64,000 bases of DNA from assembly GCF_014207255.1 (NCBI RefSeq), contig NZ_JACHCZ010000002.1, positions 1,121,802-1,185,801 on the forward strand. Direction: 5' to 3'. Positions 58,935 to 64,000 of the stretch are shown here, in pieces. How positions within the stretch are numbered: the first letter of the stretch is position 1; each line of letters starts with the position of its first letter. The notes below the pieces were generated by a model that was given only the letters and a program-made list of their open reading frames with translations, was not told where the DNA came from and searched no databases. Source of the DNA: Pseudomonas sp. JAI120. GTDB lineage: Bacteria > Pseudomonadota > Gammaproteobacteria > Pseudomonadales > Pseudomonadaceae. A program made the position numbers and the translations under genes.

Positions 58935-61900
58935 AAGAAATGATCCCGCCGATCACCACCGTCGCCAACGGACGCTGCACTTCGGCGCCGGTGCCGGTGG
59001 CCAGGGCCATGGGGATAAACCCCAGGGAGGCCACCAGTGCGGTCATCAATACCGGGCGCAGGCGAGTCAGCGCACCCTCGTGGATGGCCACCGACAGCGA
59101 GCGCCCTTCCTCGCGCAGGTTGCGGATGAAGGCAATCATCACCAGGCCGTTGAGCACCGCCACGCCGGACAAGGCGATAAAGCCCACGCCTGCGGAGATC
59201 GACAGCGGAATATCGCGCAGCCACAGCGCCATGATCCCACCGGTCAACGCGAACGGAATCCCGGTAAACACCAGCAGCCCGTCCTTGAGGTTGTTGAACA
59301 TCATGAACAACAACCCGAACACCAGCAGCAACGCCACCGGCACCACGATTTGCAAACGCTCGGAGGCTTCCTTCAGTTGTTCGAACTGGCCGCCCCATGT
59401 GGTCCAGTAACCTGCCGGGACTTTCACCTGCGCCGTGATCGCCGCCTCGGCCTCCTCCACGAACGACCCCATATCCCGCCCGCGCACGTTGGCACTGACG
59501 ATCACCAGGCGCTTGCCGTTCTCGCGGCTGATCTGGTTCGGGCCGAGCACCAGGTCCAGGCTGGCGACCTGGGACAACGCAATAAACCCCAACTGCCCCG
59601 CCGCATTCCCGGCCAGCGCCGGCACCGGAATCAGCAGCCGCGACAAGCCGTCGATATCCGTACGCAGCGCGTCGGACAAGCGCACGACCATGTCGAAGCG
59701 GCGGTCACCTTCATACAGCGTACCGGCCTGGCGCCCACCGACGGCGACGGCAATGGTGTCCTGCACATCGCCGACATTCAGGCCAAAGCGCGCGGCCTTG
59801 TCACGGTCGATATTGATGGTCAGCACCGGCAGGCCGGACGTCTGTTCGACCTTCACTTCCGAAGCCCCCTCGAGGCCTTGCAAGGTCTCGGCAATGTCTG
59901 CGGCGGTGGTGTTGAGCACCGCCATGTCGTCGCCAAACACCTTCACCGCGATATCACTGCGCACCCCGGAAATCAGCTCGTTGAAACGCAGCTGGATCGG
60001 TTGCGACAACTCGTACGCACTGCCCGGCACAATCGCACTGGCGCGCTGGATATCGGCGATCAGGGCTTCGCGGGACTTGCTCGGATTTGGCCATTGATCC
60101 TTCGGCTTGAGCATCACGTAGCTGTCGGAAATATTCGGCGGCATCGGGTCGGAGGCGATTTCCGCCGTACCGGTACGTGCAAATACCCGCTCGATTTCCG
60201 GCACATGGGCCATCAAGGTTTTTTCCAGTTGCTGCTGCATCTGCACCGATTGCGTCAGGCTGGTGCCGGGCACGCGCAGGGCCTGTTGGGCGAAGTCGCC
60301 CTCACTGAGGCTGGGGATAAACTCACTGCCCATGCGGCTGGCCACCACGCCCGAGGTGACGATGGTCAGCACGGCCAGACCGAACACCAGCGGCCGGCGG
60401 GTCATCACCCAGTCCAGCACCGGCGCATAGGCCCGGCGTGCGGTACGCATCACCAGGTTTTCTTCTTCCTTGACCTTGCCGGTGACGAACAGCGCAATCG
60501 CCGCCGGTACGAAGGTCACCGACAAAATCATCGCCCCCAGCAGCGCGATCACCACGGTAAACGCCATGGGGTGGAACATCTTCCCGGCCACGCCGGTGAG
60601 GGCGAAGATCGGCAGGTACACGACCATGATGATCAGTTGCCCGAAGATCAGCGCACGCCGCGCTTCCTTGGCCGCCGCGAACACCTCGTGCAGGCGCTCG
60701 CTGCGGGTCAGCAAGCGACCATGGCGCTGCTGCGCATGGGCCAGGCGGCGGATGGCGTTCTCGACGATCACCACTGCGCCGTCGACGATAATGCCGAAGT
60801 CCAGCGCGCCGAGGCTCATCAGGTTGGCGCTGACTTTGTTGGTGAACATGCCAGTAAAGGTGAACAACATTGCCAGGGGAATCACCATCGCGGTGATCAG
60901 CGCCGCGCGGATATTGCCGAGGAACAGGAACAGCACCGCGACCACCAGCAGCGCACCTTCGAAGAGATTTTTCTTCACGGTGGCAATGGCTTTTTCGACG
61001 AGGTTGGTGCGGTCGTAGACGGTCACCGCCACCACACCGTCGGGCAGCGAAAGGTTGATTTGCTCGAGTCTGGAAGCCACCGCCTGGGACACGGTGCGGC
61101 TGTTTTCTCCGATCAACATAAACACCGTGCCCAGCACCACTTCGCGGCCGTTTTCCGTGGCGGCGCCGGTACGCAGCTCACGGCCAATCTCGACCTGGGC
61201 GACATTGCGCACGCGGATCGGCGTGCCGTCGGACGTGGTGATGACGATATTGGCGATGTCGTCGATGGACGCCACCTGCCCCGGTGCGCGGATCAACAAT
61301 TGCTCGCCGCTGCGCTCGATGTACCCGGCGCCGACGTTGGCGTTGTTGCGCTCCAGTGCCGTGACCAGATCGTTCAAGGTCAGGTTGTAGGCCGCCAGGC
61401 GCTTGGGGTCCGGGGCGATCTGGTATTCCTTGGCGAAGCCGCCGATGGTGTTGATCTCGGCCACACCGGGCACGTTGCGCAGTTGCGGCTTGATAATCCA
61501 GTCCTGGATCACTCGCAAGTCGGTCGGGGTATAGGGCGTGCCGTCGTCCTTGCGGGCGCCCTCCTCGGCCTCCACGGTCCACAGGAAAATTTCCCCGAGG
61601 CCGGTGGAAATCGGCCCCATCGCGGTTTCGATCCCCGTAGGCAATTGCTCGCGGGCCACCTGCAGGCGCTCGTTGACCAACTGGCGGGCGAAGAACAGGT
61701 CGGTGCCGTCCTTGAAGATAACCGTCACCTGGGACAAGCCGGAGCGTGACAACGAACGGGTCTGCTGCAGCCCCGGCAAACCGGCCATCGCGGTTTCGAT
61801 GGGAAAGGTAATGCGCTGCTCGGTTTCCAGCGGCGAAAAACCGGCCGCCGCCGAGTTGATCTGCACCTGCACATTGGTGATGTCGGGCACCGCGTCGATG

Positions 61901-62004
61901 GGCAGTTTCTGATAGCTGGCGATGCCGACACCGGCCATCAACAGCACTGCCAGCAGCACGATGATGCGCTGCTCGATGGCGAATTGGATAAGGCGCTCAA
62001 ACAT
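58858..62004 (-). CDS. czcA: RND heavy-metal efflux pump CzcA
   Basis: This 1048-residue inner-membrane pump exports Co/Zn/Cd by proton antiport. The charged membrane motif DFGIIVDGAVVIVEN near residue 400 is the CzcA (HME1) type; the Cu/Ag pump CusA has another pattern. It has 12 membrane helices and two large periplasmic loops. It follows czcB by 18 bp and is convergent with czcS. Confidence 0.95.
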   Translation of the reverse strand: MFERLIQFAIEQRIIVLLAVLLMAGVGIASYQKLPIDAVPDITNVQVQINSAAAGFSPLETEQRITFPIETAMAGLPGLQQTRSLSRSGLSQVTVIFKDGTDLFFARQLVNERLQVAREQLPTGIETAMGPISTGLGEIFLWTVEAEEGARKDDGTPYTPTDLRVIQDWIIKPQLRNVPGVAEINTIGGFAKEYQIAPDPKRLAAYNLTLNDLVTALERNNANVGAGYIERSGEQLLIRAPGQVASIDDIANIVITTSDGTPIRVRNVAQVEIGRELRTGAATENGREVVLGTVFMLIGENSRTVSQAVASRLEQINLSLPDGVVAVTVYDRTNLVEKAIATVKKNLFEGALLVVAVLFLFLGNIRAALITAMVIPLAMLFTFTGMFTNKVSANLMSLGALDFGIIVDGAVVIVENAIRRLAHAQQRHGRLLTRSERLHEVFAAAKEARRALIFGQLIIMVVYLPIFALTGVAGKMFHPMAFTVVIALLGAMILSVTFVPAAIALFVTGKVKEEENLVMRTARRAYAPVLDWVMTRRPLVFGLAVLTIVTSGVVASRMGSEFIPSLSEGDFAQQALRVPGTSLTQSVQMQQQLEKTLMAHVPEIERVFARTGTAEIASDPMPPNISDSYVMLKPKDQWPNPSKSREALIADIQRASAIVPGSAYELSQPIQLRFNELISGVRSDIAVKVFGDDMAVLNTTAADIAETLQGLEGASEVKVEQTSGLPVLTINIDRDKAARFGLNVGDVQDTIAVAVGGRQAGTLYEGDRRFDMVVRLSDALRTDIDGLSRLLIPVPALAGNAAGQLGFIALSQVASLDLVLGPNQISRENGKRLVIVSANVRGRDMGSFVEEAEAAITAQVKVPAGYWTTWGGQFEQLKEASERLQIVVPVALLLVFGLLFMMFNNLKDGLLVFTGIPFALTGGIMALWLRDIPLSISAGVGFIALSGVAVLNGLVMIAFIRNLREEGRSLSVAIHEGALTRLRPVLMTALVASLGFIPMALATGTGAEVQRPLATVVIGGIISSTLLTLLVLPALYQWAHRKEEEIPG

Positions 62005-62022
62005 GAGAAATCACTCGCAGGA

Positions 62023-63129
62023 TCAATGGGCGTGCTCAGCCGAGCCCTTGCCCAATTCGGACTTGAGGATGAAGCTGCCGGTGGTGGCCACCTGGGCACC
62101 GGCCTCCAGGCCCTGGCGCACTTCGACGTAGCCGTTCTCACTGGCGCCCAGTTCGAGATGGCGGGTGATAAAACCGTCTGGCGTGCGCACGAATACCGAC
62201 GGTTTTTCCTCGACGGTCTGGATCGCCGCTTGCGGCACGGTGACCTTGGCCTGGTAGGTGTCCGTGGCCAATTGCACGGTGACAAACAGCCCTGGACGCC
62301 AGGCGTCATCGGGGTTGGGCACCGTCACGCGCACGGTGGCGGTGCGCGTTTGCTCGCCGAGCAAATTGCCGACATAGGCCACGGTGCCCTGCACATCTGT
62401 GCCCATTTCCGTGGAGCTGACCTTCACCGGTTTGCCGAGCCGGACCTTGTTTAAATCCTTGGGAAATACGCCGAAGGTGACCCACACCTGTGACAGGTCA
62501 GAAAGCGTGAAGGCATTGCTGGTCTCACTCACCACCTCGCCGACACCGAGGTGTTTTTCCACCACCACGCCTGCGAACGGCGCACGCAGTTCGTAACGAT
62601 TGCCGCCGACCAGCACGGTGTTGCCGCTAAGTGCGGTCATTTTTTGGCGGGCATTGTTCAAGGCGATTTCGGCTTCTTGCAGGGTTTGGCGCGCCAGCAG
62701 GTAATCCTGCTCGGCGGAGATCTTGTCCTGCCACAACTGGCGTTCACGCTGGAAGGTAATACGCGCCAGTTCAACCCGACGCTCGCTGGCCGCCAGCTCA
62801 CTGCGCTGGTCGGAAATCTGCTGGCTGGCGATCACCGCGAGCAGCTCGCCCTTCTTCACTGCCTGGCCAAGATTGACCTTCACCGACTCCACCACGCCGG
62901 CCGCGCGCGGGACGATATGCGAGGTGCGGTCTTCGTCGAAACGCACCTCCCCCGGCAGCGTCAGCAGGGTGCTGATCGACCGGGGTTGGGCCTCAGCGAG
63001 TTCGATGCCAGCGGCCTGGATTTGCTGTTCAGTCAGCTCGAGCGTGCCTTCTTCTTCCTCGGCGTTGGCCACGCCGGACAGCATCAGGCCCAAGGCGACG
63101 GCAAGCGCCACGCCGTGTCGTTTGTTCAT
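62023..63129 (-). CDS. czcB: Periplasmic adaptor CzcB
   Basis: This 368-residue membrane-fusion protein joins CzcA to CzcC. It has a signal peptide (VALAVALGLMLSGVANA), an acidic start, a lipoyl/hairpin region (LAVIASQQISDQRSELAASE) and beta-barrel domains ending with a conserved adaptor C-terminus. It is 18 bp from czcA and from czcC. Confidence 0.93.
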   Translation of the reverse strand: MNKRHGVALAVALGLMLSGVANAEEEEGTLELTEQQIQAAGIELAEAQPRSISTLLTLPGEVRFDEDRTSHIVPRAAGVVESVKVNLGQAVKKGELLAVIASQQISDQRSELAASERRVELARITFQRERQLWQDKISAEQDYLLARQTLQEAEIALNNARQKMTALSGNTVLVGGNRYELRAPFAGVVVEKHLGVGEVVSETSNAFTLSDLSQVWVTFGVFPKDLNKVRLGKPVKVSSTEMGTDVQGTVAYVGNLLGEQTRTATVRVTVPNPDDAWRPGLFVTVQLATDTYQAKVTVPQAAIQTVEEKPSVFVRTPDGFITRHLELGASENGYVEVRQGLEAGAQVATTGSFILKSELGKGSAEHAH

Positions 63130-63147
63130 AAGGCACTCCAGAAAAAA

Positions 63148-64000
63148 TCAAAACCGGGCGAGGTCGCCGTAAATCCGTTCGATGCGCAGCCAGGCATCGG
63201 TGGCCTGGGCGGTAGCCGCAAGGTATTGGGTGCGCGCCGCGATGAGTGTGCGTTGGGCGTCGAGCACGTCGAGGAAGTTGAACTTGCCCATCTCGAAGCC
63301 GCGGGTGGCGCTGTCCACCGCGCTTTGGGCGGCGGGCAGGATCTGCTGGTTGAATGCGCGGACTTCGGTATTCGCGGTTTGCCACAGGTCCAGGGCCTGG
63401 CGCGTTTCGGTACGCAGGCGCAATTCGGCAGCGTTGCGCAGGTCGCGGGCCTGATCGGCACGGCGCGTGGCGGCAAGTACGTTGCCCTGGTTGCGGTTGA
63501 ACAACGGAATCGGCATCGATACACCGACCAGGTTCACCCGCTCGCGCACACTGGCGTCGTATTGACTGCCAATGGACACATCCAGGTCGGGAATCCGCTG
63601 GGCTTTTTCCAGGCCCACGCTGGCTTCGTTCTGCACGATCTGCAGTGCGGCCAGGCGCAGTTCGGCGGTCTGTTCAAGGCGCGCCAACAGTTGCGTGGCG
63701 GACGGCAACGGCGGTGTGGAGTGGCTTGGCGTGGCGACGGCCTGGAAGTCGGTCGCCGCGCTGCCGGTACTGGCGGCCAGGCGGCGATAGGCGTCGGTAA
63801 GGCCCATTTGCGCGCGGTTGAATTCGAGGCGGATCTCCGACAGTTGCACCTGGGCCCGTGTGGCTTCCACCGGTGAGGATTTGCCGGCGGTCACGCGGCC
63901 GTTGGCGACCACCAGCCCGCGCTCGGCCAAGGCCAGGGAGCGCTGGGCCAGGTCGAGACGTTGCTGGGCGCGCAGGGCACCGTAGTAGCCGTCGATCACT
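63148..64000 (-). CDS. czcC: Outer-membrane channel CzcC (5' end beyond window)
   Basis: About 284 C-terminal residues of a TolC-like efflux channel. Long helices with Ala/Gln/Arg (LDLAQRSLALAERGLVVANG, ARTQYLAATAQATDAWLRIE) are those of the outer-membrane factor family. The frame is open at position 64000, so the N-terminus and promoter lie outside. It is the first gene of czcCBA. Confidence 0.9.
   Translation of the reverse strand, partial: VIDGYYGALRAQQRLDLAQRSLALAERGLVVANGRVTAGKSSPVEATRAQVQLSEIRLEFNRAQMGLTDAYRRLAASTGSAATDFQAVATPSHSTPPLPSATQLLARLEQTAELRLAALQIVQNEASVGLEKAQRIPDLDVSIGSQYDASVRERVNLVGVSMPIPLFNRNQGNVLAATRRADQARDLRNAAELRLRTETRQALDLWQTANTEVRAFNQQILPAAQSAVDSATRGFEMGKFNFLDVLDAQRTLIAARTQYLAATAQATDAWLRIERIYGDLARF

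Noticed and set aside
58591..61749. A 1052-codon open frame on the plus strand opposite czcA
   Set aside because: It is the GC-rich antisense shadow of czcA, with low-complexity His/Gln/Arg content and no domain; czcA has clear RND motifs.
62551..63876. A 441-codon plus-strand frame over czcB and czcC
   Set aside because: Shadow of the adaptor and channel genes, crossing their junction.
1..64000. CRISPR arrays, rRNA genes, insertion sequences, integrases
   Set aside because: No regularly spaced repeats, rRNA signatures or transposase/integrase frames were found in the window.

Overview
The window comes from a Pseudomonas chromosome, most likely the P. fluorescens group. The left edge carries the core order murI-moeB-prmC-prfA-hemA / lbcA-lolB-ispE-tRNA-Gln-prs-rplY-pth-ychF known from P. 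aeruginosa. The upstream REPIN, the Hrp1-type secretion locus, the OprD porin and the CzcRS/CzcCBA genes fit the same assignment. No phage, insertion sequence, integrase or CRISPR array was seen.

Region by region. (1) 1-11.9 kb: housekeeping genes for cell wall, cofactor, translation, outer-membrane lipoprotein, isoprenoid and PRPP synthesis. (2) 12.1-30.4 kb: a complete Hrp-type type III secretion locus lying between ychF and tRNA-Met. A single HrpR/HrpS-like activator is followed by hrpA-like/hrpB-hrcJ-hrpD-hrpE and hrpF-hrpG-hrcC-hrpT-hrpV. Converging on these is hrpJ-hrcV-hrpQ-hrcN-hrpO-hrpP-hrcQ-R-S-T-U, with the sigma factor hrpL at the far end. I see a sigma-54 promoter before hrpL and hrp boxes before the pilin candidate and before hrpJ, so the cascade activator -> sigma-54 -> HrpL -> structural operons can be read from the DNA. 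hrpZ, hrpK and recognisable effectors are absent. (3) 31.3-33.5 kb: an MFS exporter with a divergent LysR regulator.

(4) 33.6-42 kb: the most unusual part. It holds a cobalt-type nitrile hydratase (alpha, beta, P14K activator), a lone CbiM-like cobalt permease, a truncated haemoglobin, a FeaR/OxdR-like AraC regulator, a flavoprotein that looks like nitroalkane oxidase rather than an acyl-CoA dehydrogenase, and a MetA-type outer-membrane channel. No amidase or aldoxime dehydratase is present. Four tandem pairs of a 21-bp operator (YTGTCC-N5-RRCMAARCG) lie at about the -35 position of four transcription units here. I propose one AraC-controlled regulon for organic-nitrogen (nitrile/nitro) compounds.

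(5) 42.3-56.5 kb: an EamA exporter, a Fur-boxed FecI/FecR/TonB-receptor iron system, PhzF-like, gamma-glutamyltransferase, YfiH/PgeF, a HigB/HigA-like toxin-antitoxin pair, D-Ala-D-Ala ligase, LysE and AraC genes, a flavin-reductase remnant, a DUF2790-like protein and an OprD porin. (6) 56.8-64 kb: metal-responsive CzcR/CzcS converging on czcCBA, with the 3' ends of czcS and czcA overlapping by 77 bp; czcC runs off the right edge.
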